Assembly (NCBI GenBank): GCA_009885275.1
Contig: VFKY01000228.1
Coordinates: forward strand, 1 to 11,684
DNA length: 11,684 nucleotides
Direction of reading: 5' to 3'
DNA from: Verrucomicrobiota bacterium
GTDB lineage: Bacteria; Verrucomicrobiota; Verrucomicrobiia; Verrucomicrobiales; Verrucomicrobiaceae
Shown: positions 1 through 7,082 of the stretch, one piece after another
Numbering within the stretch: the stretch's first letter is position 1
Layout: each line of letters opens with the position of its first letter
Made by a program: the position numbers and the translations under genes
The notes under the pieces: generated by a model
Seen by the model: only the letters and a program-made list of their open reading frames with translations
Told to the model about the DNA's origin: nothing
Databases searched by the model: none

Positions 1-1
1 A

Positions 2-901
2 TCCTATATTGGCCGCAAGGCAGTGGATGGCATTTCCTTCCACATTAATCCGGGTGAGATTGTGGGGTTTCTTGGTCCGAACGGAGCGGGTAAAAGCACG
101 ACCATGCGAGTCATCACTGGTTACATGCCTCCGACCTCTGGTAACGTGACGGTGAATGGGTTTGATGTCTTCCGTGAATCCGTGCAAGCACGTCGCAGTC
201 TAGGCTATATGCCGGAGAATGCTCCGCTCTATCTCGATATGCGCGTCAAAGAGTATCTCTCCTTCCGCGGTGCGCTGAAAGGAGTTAGAGGCAAGGCTTT
301 GCGCGAACAACTCGGCGCTGTCATGGAGGCCTGCGATCTCACAGAAGTACGGCGCAAGATGATCGGCAGTCTCTCCAAAGGATTTCGTCAGCGGGTAGCT
401 CTTGCGGATGCGCTAGTTAGTAAGCCGCCCCTCCTGATTCTTGATGAGCCTACCAATGGCTTGGACCCTAATCAAATACGGCATGTCCGCGAGTTGGTTC
501 ACTCCTTTCAAGAAGGACAGACCATTTTACTCTCCACCCATATCCTCAGTGAAGTGGAACAAAACTGCACTCGGGTGCTACTCCTGCACCGTGGAAAATT
601 ACGCGCCGATGACACCCCTAAAAACCTTGTGCGAAAGCTTCGCGCGGTCAGTGATGTCCATCTTGAAGTGCAAGGCAAAGGTAATTTGACCGAGCTTCTC
701 GCCAAGATTCCCGGAGTAAGAAAGGTATCAGAAGATGACAATGATGGGCCTTGGAAATATTTCACCATTCGAGTGGAAGCTCGAGCAGATATACGGGAGG
801 CGATTTTTGCAGAAGCGCTCAAACAGGAATGGCAAATCCGTGAATTACATCGGAAGCTGCCCAGTCTTGAAGATGTTTTTGTGGAACTGACACAAGAATA
901 G
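2..901 (+). CDS. ABC transporter ATP-binding protein, GldA-like (5' end cut by window edge)
   Basis: Cytoplasmic ATPase subunit of an ABC-2 type exporter or envelope complex. The reading frame is open from base 2 and reads SYIGRKAVDGISF before the GTG at 23. That GTG is therefore an internal valine codon of the usual N-terminal strand, and the true start lies left of the window. Counting from that valine as 1, the Walker A is GPNGAGKST (18-26), the ABC signature LSKGFRQ (117-123), the Walker B LLILDEP (137-143) with Glu142, the D-loop GLD (146-148) and the H-loop His173. The Q-loop reads GYMPENAPLY, with Glu where Gln is classical; this wording is known from GldA-type ATPases. About 110 residues follow the nucleotide-binding core, as is common in this subfamily. 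The permease gene starts 24 bp downstream, so ATPase and permease should work as a pair. The substrate is unknown. Confidence 0.95.
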   Translation, partial: SYIGRKAVDGISFHINPGEIVGFLGPNGAGKSTTMRVITGYMPPTSGNVTVNGFDVFRESVQARRSLGYMPENAPLYLDMRVKEYLSFRGALKGVRGKALREQLGAVMEACDLTEVRRKMIGSLSKGFRQRVALADALVSKPPLLILDEPTNGLDPNQIRHVRELVHSFQEGQTILLSTHILSEVEQNCTRVLLLHRGKLRADDTPKNLVRKLRAVSDVHLEVQGKGNLTELLAKIPGVRKVSEDDNDGPWKYFTIRVEARADIREAIFAEALKQEWQIRELHRKLPSLEDVFVELTQE

Positions 902-925
902 CCACTTTCAGAAAAATCCCCCTTC

Positions 926-1684
926 ATGCGAGTCTTTATTACTCTCTTATTCAAGGAGCTCCGCAGCTTCTATTACTCTCCCGTTGCCTATGTCATACTA
1001 GCATTGGTGATGATCATCAACGGCATCTCTTTTCGCGCTGCTATTATCGTATTGGAAAGCTCTACACAGCAGAACAGCATTGTCAGATGGACGTTTTGCT
1101 CCCAGTGGTTCTGGCTCTCTTATTTCTTTCTATTTCCATTGCTCACCATGCGATTGTTCGCTGAAGAGCGAAAAATGGGGACGTTTGAAACTCTATTCAC
1201 GGCTCCAGTACAAACTTGGCAGGTAGTTTGGTCAAAATACCTCGCCTCAGTTTTTACTTACTGTCTGTTATGGGTACCCAGTTTTTTAAACTTCATCATT
1301 TTCCAAAGCATGACCGATGGAGCCGCGGAGATTCCGGCAGGAGCATTGCTTGGAACTTACCTTCTTCTGTTTTTCCTAGGGCTTTTCAATCTCGCGCTCG
1401 GATGCTTTGCCTCCTCTCTCTGTTCCAATCAAATCGTGGCCGCAGTGCTCTCGTTTACCCTCAGTCTGCTGCACTTTCTAATTGGCTTCTTTGCCCTTAA
1501 TTTCGGCAGGCACTTGCCCGCCAAGTTAATGGAAATAGTCTCTTACATAACCACGGCAGAGCATATTCAAATATTCACCAACGGCCTGCTCGACTCTCGC
1601 CCATTGGTTTATTACTTCAGCATGTCGCTGTTGTTTCTCATCTTCACCCATCACGTGCTGGAGTTTCGCCGCTGGCGTTTGTAG
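926..1684 (+). CDS. ABC-2 type permease, GldF-like
   Basis: Membrane subunit paired with the preceding ATPase. The 252-residue protein has six hydrophobic segments, at about residues 20-36, 61-77, 104-126, 139-164, 169-191 and 226-246. Between helices 2 and 3 it has MRLFAEERKMGTFETLFTAP (75-94), the conserved cytoplasmic loop of ABC-2 permeases of the GldF/NosY kind that probably contacts the ATPase. Near the C terminus it reads IFTNGLLDSRPLVYY, matching the family's typical 'G-D-R-x-YY' stretch. The length is normal for GldF-like permeases. There is no recognisable Shine-Dalgarno before the ATG; start and family length agree. The gene lies 24 bp after the ATPase and 11 bp before the GldG-like gene, so it is part of one operon. 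What is exported, or whether the complex transports anything, cannot be told. Confidence 0.93.
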   Translation: MRVFITLLFKELRSFYYSPVAYVILALVMIINGISFRAAIIVLESSTQQNSIVRWTFCSQWFWLSYFFLFPLLTMRLFAEERKMGTFETLFTAPVQTWQVVWSKYLASVFTYCLLWVPSFLNFIIFQSMTDGAAEIPAGALLGTYLLLFFLGLFNLALGCFASSLCSNQIVAAVLSFTLSLLHFLIGFFALNFGRHLPAKLMEIVSYITTAEHIQIFTNGLLDSRPLVYYFSMSLLFLIFTHHVLEFRRWRL

Positions 1685-1695
1685 CCCTTCATCTC

Positions 1696-3186
1696 ATGCA
1701 GAATTCCCAACCGAATCCCTCTGATTCAGATTCCTCACCCCGACCAATGCACCGCTTTGGTATCAGTGTGAATGTCTTCATTCAATTGACATTGTGCGTG
1801 GTGCTATTTGGCATTGCGAACTATCTGAATTATCGCCACTACATCAGACGCGATCTCACTCCGAACAGAGATTATACACTGAGTGAGACGACGCAAAACT
1901 ATCTGCGAAAACTCTCCAAGGATGTGGATTTAACGCTGATCTTCGCTCGTGAGTCAAACCTCATGCAAGATTCACGGGCGTTAGCGGAGGAGTTCCGCTC
2001 TATTAAGAAGAGTCGCATTAAGGTTGAGGAAGTGGATCCCGCTCGCGATCTTGAAAGAGCAGAACAGCTCAAATTACAATATGGCATTACCCTGAGCAGT
2101 AATGGCATTCTTGTGAGCGCCAATAATCGCACCCGTTTCATCACTGAAGAGGAACTCATCATCAAGGGGCTTAATGGAGATCGCGACAATCCTAGCATCG
2201 ATTTTCGTGGGGAAGATGCCGTCTCATCGGCGATTATAGGATTAATTGAGGCGCAGGTGCGGAAGTTTTATGTCATCACCGGGAAGGGGGCCTCCACAAT
2301 TGATGGAAATGAATTTGCATATTCCAGCCTCGCCGATCTCGGCATGCAACAAAATTTTGAAATGATCCGATTGAACTTAACTGAAATTGAGTCCGTGCCG
2401 GAAAATGCCAGTGGCATCGTGCTGATCGGAGCGCTCTATGATCTCAGTGAGCGTGAAATTGTGATACTGCAAAACTACTGGTTGGAGAAACGCGCGGCCA
2501 TTCTGGTGATGCTTGATCCCAACGGGGAAACTCCAAGATTACGACAATTCCTCCAAAGCAAAGGCGTTACTCCAAGATCTGACCGTGTGCTTTTGGCTGA
2601 GAGCACCAGTGCTGGGCCTAAAAAACAATTCAGTGTGGAGACCGTGTTTTTACAAAATTCTCCCATCACCAAACCATTTACCCAAGTCAACGCTTCCTTC
2701 AGCGGTCAAACACAGTCGCTTGATTTGAAAGTTGATGCACCAGAATTAAAGGCCCAACAAATTGAAGTTACCCCACTCATTGATGCTGCCAGTCGTTTTT
2801 GGGGAGAGACTCGCTATCTTTTAGATTTACCTGTAGTTGACCTGGAAGACACTAAGCCCCCTGTGCATGTTGCAGCAAGCGTGGAACGTGGTGCGGTAAG
2901 CGATGAGCGGTTACGCGTGGACAGCTCGCGCATGGTGGTGGTGGGAAATGCGCTTTTGCTAGATCCGAAGTCTAGGCTCGCAGTCCATCAGGACTTCATT
3001 GCGGCAAGTTTTAACTGGATGATGGCACGAGAGCGTCTCATTGGTGTCATCTCAAAGCGCAAACAACTGTTTCGCATCGAACTCACAGCTCAACAAAGCA
3101 AACACGTATTCTGGGTTACCGCCTTTCTCATGCCGGGATTGGTTTTAGGATTCGGATTTTTAATGTGGAGTCATCGAAGAGCATGA
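1696..3186 (+). CDS. GldG-like ABC auxiliary membrane protein
   Basis: Probable periplasmic component of the ABC complex, anchored in the inner membrane at both ends. The 496 residues begin with a short polar tail, then a membrane helix at about 23-45 and the stretch YIRRDLTPNRDYTLSE (49-64), typical of GldG/ABC_transp_aux proteins. The middle has the expected folded domain: strand-like DVDLTLIFARES (77-88), FYVITGKGAS (191-200), and GIVLIGALYDLSEREI (240-255) leading to ILVMLDP (269-275). A second membrane helix occupies about 471-491, followed by a short basic tail. In Flavobacterium, GldA, GldF and GldG form an ABC complex needed for gliding; homologues occur in many non-gliding bacteria, so motility is not implied. 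Its stop codon overlaps the next start codon, which suggests translational coupling. Confidence 0.88.
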   Translation: MQNSQPNPSDSDSSPRPMHRFGISVNVFIQLTLCVVLFGIANYLNYRHYIRRDLTPNRDYTLSETTQNYLRKLSKDVDLTLIFARESNLMQDSRALAEEFRSIKKSRIKVEEVDPARDLERAEQLKLQYGITLSSNGILVSANNRTRFITEEELIIKGLNGDRDNPSIDFRGEDAVSSAIIGLIEAQVRKFYVITGKGASTIDGNEFAYSSLADLGMQQNFEMIRLNLTEIESVPENASGIVLIGALYDLSEREIVILQNYWLEKRAAILVMLDPNGETPRLRQFLQSKGVTPRSDRVLLAESTSAGPKKQFSVETVFLQNSPITKPFTQVNASFSGQTQSLDLKVDAPELKAQQIEVTPLIDAASRFWGETRYLLDLPVVDLEDTKPPVHVAASVERGAVSDERLRVDSSRMVVVGNALLLDPKSRLAVHQDFIAASFNWMMARERLIGVISKRKQLFRIELTAQQSKHVFWVTAFLMPGLVLGFGFLMWSHRRA

Positions 3187-4976
3187 AACTGAGCACTACG
3201 ATTCTATTACTTCTTCTTGTCGGAGGATTGGCTTTTTTCATCGTCACGGAAGAGCGGTCCATGCTTACGACTAAAGAGAAATTATCCATGGCAACCAAGC
3301 CGTTTTCATTTAAACCAGAAGAGATCTATGGCATTACGATTACGACGAAGGATAATTCCGTAGAGCTTTCCAGACAAAACGGCGATTGGCAGATGAATAC
3401 CCCACTTATAGATCGGGCAGCTCCTGATCATGTCGCTAAACTTCTTACGGATATCCTCGCGTTGGAGTGGTTAGAAACCATTAAAAGCTCCGAAATGGAC
3501 AAGAGCGCACTAAAATCTACAGGGCTCACTGGGAACGCGACCATCGTCACCCTCCACACTCAGGACAAAAATGTGATTCAGATAAAATTGGGGAATAAGG
3601 CGGCCATAGAAAATACCACTTACATTTCACTGCCATCTCAGGATGAATCGTTGCTTCATATTGCCAAAACCGAGTTAGGAACTTTCCTTCAAAAAACACC
3701 TGAAGAGTGGCGCGACTCAAAGCTTTTACGTTTAAAGGCCGACGCTATTCGTAGGATAACGCTCGCGGCTGAAACAGGAGCCATTGAATTTTCACGTGCA
3801 GCAGATGGCGCATGGACTCTAGACAAACCTCTTCAAACACGAGCCAGCGATGAGCGCCTTAAATCTGTGCTCGCGGCCATACTGAATCTCGAAATCAAGT
3901 TTTTCAAAAGCGTTGACCAAACAGCACCAGCGCCCAATTCAACTCAATCTCTCATGGAGATTACGCTTGAAGCTGCAGGAGAAATAAAACCTGTGGTAAT
4001 TACTCTGCATTCCGCGGCAACTCCCGGCGCCGATGTAATGGTCAAGGTCAACAATCGCGCTGGGGCATTCTTAGCACCTGGAAAAGTCGCTGAATTATGG
4101 AAGCTCCACCCGAATCATCTGCGAGACCAGAGACTTGCGCGTATTCCTGTTGAAGCTGCTACTGTCATCCGTCTCCGAAGCCCAGCTTACGCTGAGGTTA
4201 TACTCGACAGACAAGCTGATACTTGGATGCTGACTCGGCTCGGTAAAACAGAGTCCGCAAATCAAGATCGCGTGCAAAAACTCTTTGATGGTTTGAACTC
4301 AGCTCAGATTAGAGATTTTTTAAGCGACGCCCCGACGACTCTGGATGCTTTTGGATTAAATCAGCCCTTTCTCGAGGTTGAGTGGCGCACTAACGCTATT
4401 GCGAAAGTCCTGCAACTGGGGCAAGGCGCTCAAGGTATCGTTTGTGCCAAGTATAAAGATGAACCTTTTATCTATCGCGTAAATCCTCTCATGCTTAGTT
4501 CTTTACCAGTTGATGGTCAAAAATGGAGAAATAAGTCCGTGATCAACGTCAGTCAGTTTACCGTCAGCCGCATTATTATCGCAGAGGGTAACGCCCCTTC
4601 TTTGACGCTGAATTATCAAGCCAATATCGCTTCTTGGAAAGCAAACATGGCAGGAAAGGATGTGACCGCTCAGTTGGATAATGCTCAAGCAAATATACTG
4701 CTTCAGCGATTGGCAAACTTTGAATCGCTAGACTGGAGCAGTGATCGTAGAGCCGCAAATGAGGCCCTTAAAAATACGACACTCACTGTGCAATTACTTC
4801 TGAGCGACCCAGATAATCCCAAAGCAGAACTTAAAGCCACCACCTTAATATTTGCGCCAACGATTCCGGGCATGGACACCGCTCTTTATCATGGACGTGT
4901 TGAGGGTGATCCAGACAGTTTTCTCATTGATCGCGACCGGTATCATGAGTTGATCTCATCGGTCTTGAAAAAGTGA
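3183..4976 (+). CDS. DUF4340-family protein with four tandem repeat units
   Basis: Probable periplasmic partner of the GldG-like protein. I start it at the ATG at 3183, whose last two bases are shared with the upstream TGA (ATGA), rather than at the in-frame GTG 18 bp earlier. From this ATG the protein opens with a clean signal anchor (MKLSTTILLLLLVGGLAFFI) and has 597 residues. Four related units follow, at about 43-170, 182-308, 320-440 and 452-592. Each starts with two beta-like strands around a central Trp (W69, W211, W348, W485; spacings 142, 137 and 137) and continues with a helix rich in Leu and Asp. Units 2 to 4 are each introduced by a related linker (WRDSKLLRL, LRDQRLARI, WRNKSVINV). 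DUF4340 proteins are typically encoded next to GldG-like ABC genes; their biochemical role is not established. It converges on ubiE with one base between the stops. Confidence 0.88.
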   Translation: MKLSTTILLLLLVGGLAFFIVTEERSMLTTKEKLSMATKPFSFKPEEIYGITITTKDNSVELSRQNGDWQMNTPLIDRAAPDHVAKLLTDILALEWLETIKSSEMDKSALKSTGLTGNATIVTLHTQDKNVIQIKLGNKAAIENTTYISLPSQDESLLHIAKTELGTFLQKTPEEWRDSKLLRLKADAIRRITLAAETGAIEFSRAADGAWTLDKPLQTRASDERLKSVLAAILNLEIKFFKSVDQTAPAPNSTQSLMEITLEAAGEIKPVVITLHSAATPGADVMVKVNNRAGAFLAPGKVAELWKLHPNHLRDQRLARIPVEAATVIRLRSPAYAEVILDRQADTWMLTRLGKTESANQDRVQKLFDGLNSAQIRDFLSDAPTTLDAFGLNQPFLEVEWRTNAIAKVLQLGQGAQGIVCAKYKDEPFIYRVNPLMLSSLPVDGQKWRNKSVINVSQFTVSRIIIAEGNAPSLTLNYQANIASWKANMAGKDVTAQLDNAQANILLQRLANFESLDWSSDRRAANEALKNTTLTVQLLLSDPDNPKAELKATTLIFAPTIPGMDTALYHGRVEGDPDSFLIDRDRYHELISSVLKK

Positions 4977-4977
4977 T

Positions 4978-5676
4978 TTATTTTACGGCGATATATATTG
5001 AGGCTATACCAAAGCTTAACTTGATCGCTTTTGCTTCTCTAAATCCATTCTGGCAAATCAGGCAGCACATGGCGTCACCAGATGGAAATTGCTCAATGGT
5101 TTTACAGAGATACTCGTAGGCTTGCCGCTCCCCAGTGAGAGCACCTGCGATCAAGGGCATCACTTGACGAAGGTAAAATAGGTGGGCGCTACGCATCAGC
5201 GAATTTTCGGGGAGCGAGAAATCGAGCACGAAAAGCGCGCCACCAGGACGAAGCACGCGCGCCATTTCCGTAAGTGCATCCGACCATGATGCCATATTAC
5301 GCAGGCCGAAAGCGACCGTAACAATATCTATGGATGCATCAGTAATCGGAAGATTGAGAGCATCTGCGACAATGAGATTTTGCATCCCATTTTTTTTCGC
5401 TTCTTGCAACATAGGCGGCGAAAAATCAGCTCCTAATACATCAGCAACCGGGCATTGACGCTTTATCTCCATGGCAAGATCACCACTGCCTGTAGCAAGA
5501 TCCAGCACAATCTCAGGGTGTAATTCAGCCACGAGTCTGGCTGTTTTCCAACGCCAAAGAATATCAATTCCAAAACTCAAGACGTGGTTGGTCAGCACAT
5601 ATCGCTTGGCAATATTTGCGAAAGCACCGCGGACAAATGTCGCGTCCTGACCTCGATTGTGATTGCTCACTTCCAT
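4978..5676 (-). CDS. ubiE: Demethylmenaquinone (ubiquinone-type) C-methyltransferase UbiE/MenG
   Basis: SAM-dependent methyltransferase that makes the final C-methylation of the quinone ring, probably demethylmenaquinol to menaquinol, in the cytoplasm or at the membrane face. The 232-residue length is normal. The first family signature is seen as Y26, N30, H31, S34, G36, D38 and W41-R42, although Tyr26 is followed by Val where Asp is usual. The SAM-binding motif is LDLATGSG (58-65), with acidic Asp84 after strand 2 and Asp105 in VADALNLP. AFGLRN (122-127) and RVLRPGGALFVLDFS (140-154) match the second signature. YLRQVMPLIAGALTGERQAY (168-187) is typical of the menaquinone/ubiquinone enzymes. 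The gene starts 18 nt after the 3' end of the tRNA-Leu gene, with no terminator or Shine-Dalgarno between them, so it is probably cotranscribed with the tRNA. The name menG would fit equally well if the host uses menaquinone. Confidence 0.94.
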   Translation of the reverse strand: MEVSNHNRGQDATFVRGAFANIAKRYVLTNHVLSFGIDILWRWKTARLVAELHPEIVLDLATGSGDLAMEIKRQCPVADVLGADFSPPMLQEAKKNGMQNLIVADALNLPITDASIDIVTVAFGLRNMASWSDALTEMARVLRPGGALFVLDFSLPENSLMRSAHLFYLRQVMPLIAGALTGERQAYEYLCKTIEQFPSGDAMCCLICQNGFREAKAIKLSFGIASIYIAVK

Positions 5677-5694
5677 TTAACGCCATCTTGTTAA
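5677..5694 (-). other. 18-nt tRNA-ubiE spacer with small inverted repeat
   Basis: On the minus strand the spacer reads TTAACAAGATGGCGTTAA. Its ends, TTAAC and GTTAA, are perfect inverted repeats. It contains no purine-rich ribosome site and one out-of-frame ATG. After tRNA 3' processing this would be the whole leader of the ubiE message. The role of the inverted repeat is unknown, and a 5-bp match of this kind could be chance. Confidence 0.4.
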
Positions 5695-5779
5695 TGGTGC
5701 TCACGAGAGGATTCGAACCTCCACAGGTCGCCCCACAAGAACCTGAATCTTGCGCGTCTACCAATTTCGCCACGTGAGC
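5695..5779 (-). tRNA. tRNA-Leu (anticodon CAG), CCA encoded
   Basis: Class II leucine tRNA folded by eye. The 7-bp acceptor stem is GCTCACG with CGTGAGC, followed by discriminator A and an encoded CCA. The D arm begins GCGAAATTGGTAGACGC, the usual leucine form. The anticodon stem CAAGA/TCTTG holds the loop TTCAGGT with anticodon CAG at 5743-5745, reading codon CUG. A long variable arm of about 13 nt with a GGG/CCT-type stem follows, then a T arm with loop TTCGAAT. Nothing appears broken. It lies 86 bp after the royal-jelly-like gene and 18 nt before ubiE, all on the same strand. A spurious frame beginning MAKLVDAQDSG runs across it and is not a gene. Confidence 0.97.
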
Positions 5780-5865
5780 ATTATATACTGCGGCAAGTGG
5801 ACCACCATCCTCTCAGGCTCAACTTTCTCAACAGGAATTTTATAAGATGTGCCATGACGCACCCG

Positions 5866-7002
5866 CTAGTCCCCCACACGCCCAGATGCTGGCGTTTCAA
5901 TGTGAAAAAGATAATTTGTTTCCTGATTTTCAAGCGTGTTAAATTTTGTCCCGAACATGGCTCTCGCCTTCGCAACATTGGTAAAAAAATGCAGTCGTCC
6001 ATCAACACCAAAGCAGAGCCCATCAGGCCAGAGAAGCCGTGAGTCTGTGATAATTATGCGATAATTCTTAGTATCTGCTGCAATCACGCCAATGGCTTTT
6101 GAAGCGAGGTCTGAAACGTAGACATTGCCCTTGGAATCAAGGCTAATTCCATCGCAGATAGGTTTTGCAGAATATTCCTCTACCAGCCCGGCAAGCTTCT
6201 CAGGGCTCAGATTAACATTTCTCAAATGCTCTGTTCTGATTCGGTACAAATGCAGAGAGCGCATGGGACCATAGTATAGCCATTCACCCTTTCGATCTAA
6301 GGCGATGGGATTTACACCTCCTTGTGGATCTGCCACGCTGCCATCAAGACGCAACGTTTGAATTTTTTTTCCATCGATCACCAAATCTAATCCTGTCACA
6401 GGAACCACCGAGGGGTGCCCCTGTAAAACCCTACGCGCGGCACCTGTGTTCGCGTCGAGCACGATAAGTGCCGCATCTGCACCCTTGGCAGGGTCAGTCA
6501 GATATAAATAGGGTTGTTCTGGATCAAGGGCGAGATCATCGAGCAAGGAGCCTGGTAAAACCACCGGAGGCACAAGATTAAATACCCGGTGTATCCTCCC
6601 ATGATCGTAATCCCACGCCACCACTTTGGGCGGAAGCTCACTTCTTCTTCCATTGTCGAGCATCCAGACGTTCCCCTGTTTATCCGATTGCATTCCCTTA
6701 ATGGAATCGATTACCAGTTGTTCACCTGGCTTGCCCTGAGCAATAGCGATATTTGGAAACGGTTTTGACTCTCCAGTTTTACTAACTTCAATAACTCTAT
6801 TTTCAGGTTTTTCATCAGAACTAACACTGATGATATAGGTCCCCTTGGGTGAGATGGTCATTCCCGCGGGTGCCAGAGGCAATTGGAAAATAGCTTCGAG
6901 ATTAGGCTCGTCAGCTCCATAACATGAACAGCAGATAATTGCCGCGATCATCAGCGCGTAGCGACGGATAAGCTTCATCATTTTTAGAGCTTCAAAATAC
7001 AT
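5866..7002 (-). CDS. Secreted Yellow/major royal jelly protein-like beta-propeller protein
   Basis: Predicted exported protein of 378 residues. The best start is uncertain. The ATG at 7002 gives MYFEALK before a classical signal peptide, while the ATG pair at 6981/6978 starts directly with MMKLIRRYALMIAAIICCSC. Cleavage is likely near YGA|DE at residue 30. The mature part matches the pattern of the Yellow/major royal jelly family: SDKQGNVWMLDNGRRSELPP (106-125), DDLALD with YLYLTDPAKGADAALIVLD (155-183), IALDRKGEWLYYGPMRSLHL (233-252), ISLDSKGNVYVSDLAS (286-301) and LLWPDGLCFGVDGRLHFFTN (323-342). This suggests a six-bladed propeller. The function of bacterial members is mostly unknown. An SMP-30/gluconolactonase-type lactonase is the nearest alternative, but the LYY and WPD motifs fit Yellow better. 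It lies 80 bp downstream of the small membrane protein gene and may not share its promoter. Confidence 0.85.
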   Translation of the reverse strand: MYFEALKMMKLIRRYALMIAAIICCSCYGADEPNLEAIFQLPLAPAGMTISPKGTYIISVSSDEKPENRVIEVSKTGESKPFPNIAIAQGKPGEQLVIDSIKGMQSDKQGNVWMLDNGRRSELPPKVVAWDYDHGRIHRVFNLVPPVVLPGSLLDDLALDPEQPYLYLTDPAKGADAALIVLDANTGAARRVLQGHPSVVPVTGLDLVIDGKKIQTLRLDGSVADPQGGVNPIALDRKGEWLYYGPMRSLHLYRIRTEHLRNVNLSPEKLAGLVEEYSAKPICDGISLDSKGNVYVSDLASKAIGVIAADTKNYRIIITDSRLLWPDGLCFGVDGRLHFFTNVAKARAMFGTKFNTLENQETNYLFHIETPASGRVGD

Positions 7003-7022
7003 TTCGCATCATGGTAAACGAG

Positions 7023-7045
7023 ATTGATTACTGATGGAAATCAAT
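7023..7045. repeat. Perfect 7-bp inverted repeat in the leader of the royal-jelly-like gene
   Basis: ATTGATT (7023-7029) and AATCAAT (7039-7045) are exact reverse complements with a 9-base spacer. The repeat lies 21-43 nt upstream of the 7002 start in the 80-bp intergenic gap. The stem is AT-rich with no following T-run, so it does not look like an intrinsic terminator. It could be an operator or a weak hairpin. Confidence 0.4.
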
Positions 7046-7082
7046 AGCACGGCACTTCCGACTCACGCTCATCAGCTAATAC

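Noticed and set aside
23..25. GTG at 23 as the start of the ABC ATPase
   Set aside because: The frame stays open to the left edge and reads residues typical of the N-terminal strand before this codon, so the gene begins outside the window.
508..954. Minus-strand frame of 148 codons, Ser/Arg rich, antisense to the ABC ATPase
   Set aside because: Composition is typical of an antisense shadow, and the plus strand encodes an unambiguous ATPase.
5390..5397. Run of eight T (A on the coding strand) in ubiE, and a similar run at 6363-6370 in the royal-jelly-like gene, as phase-variation or frameshift sites
   Set aside because: Both encode Lys-Lys in frame in full-length proteins, and A-runs of this length are common at this GC content.
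5564..5773. Minus-strand reading frame beginning MAKLVDAQDSGSCGATCGGSN
   Set aside because: It is the well-known false translation of a leucine tRNA gene and runs on out of frame into ubiE.
5780..5787. TATATAAT on the minus strand directly before the tRNA, resembling a -10 box
   Set aside because: A start 6-8 nt downstream would fall inside the acceptor stem, and no -35 word sits at the right distance. It is probably just AT-rich leader.
5781..5865. Possible terminator after the royal-jelly-like gene
   Set aside because: The only stems are 4 bp (GTGC/GCAC, GTGG/CCAC), with no T-run following.
5797..6042. Plus-strand frame of 81 codons overlapping the end of the royal-jelly-like gene
   Set aside because: It lies antisense to well-conserved propeller codons, has no family resemblance and no start signal.
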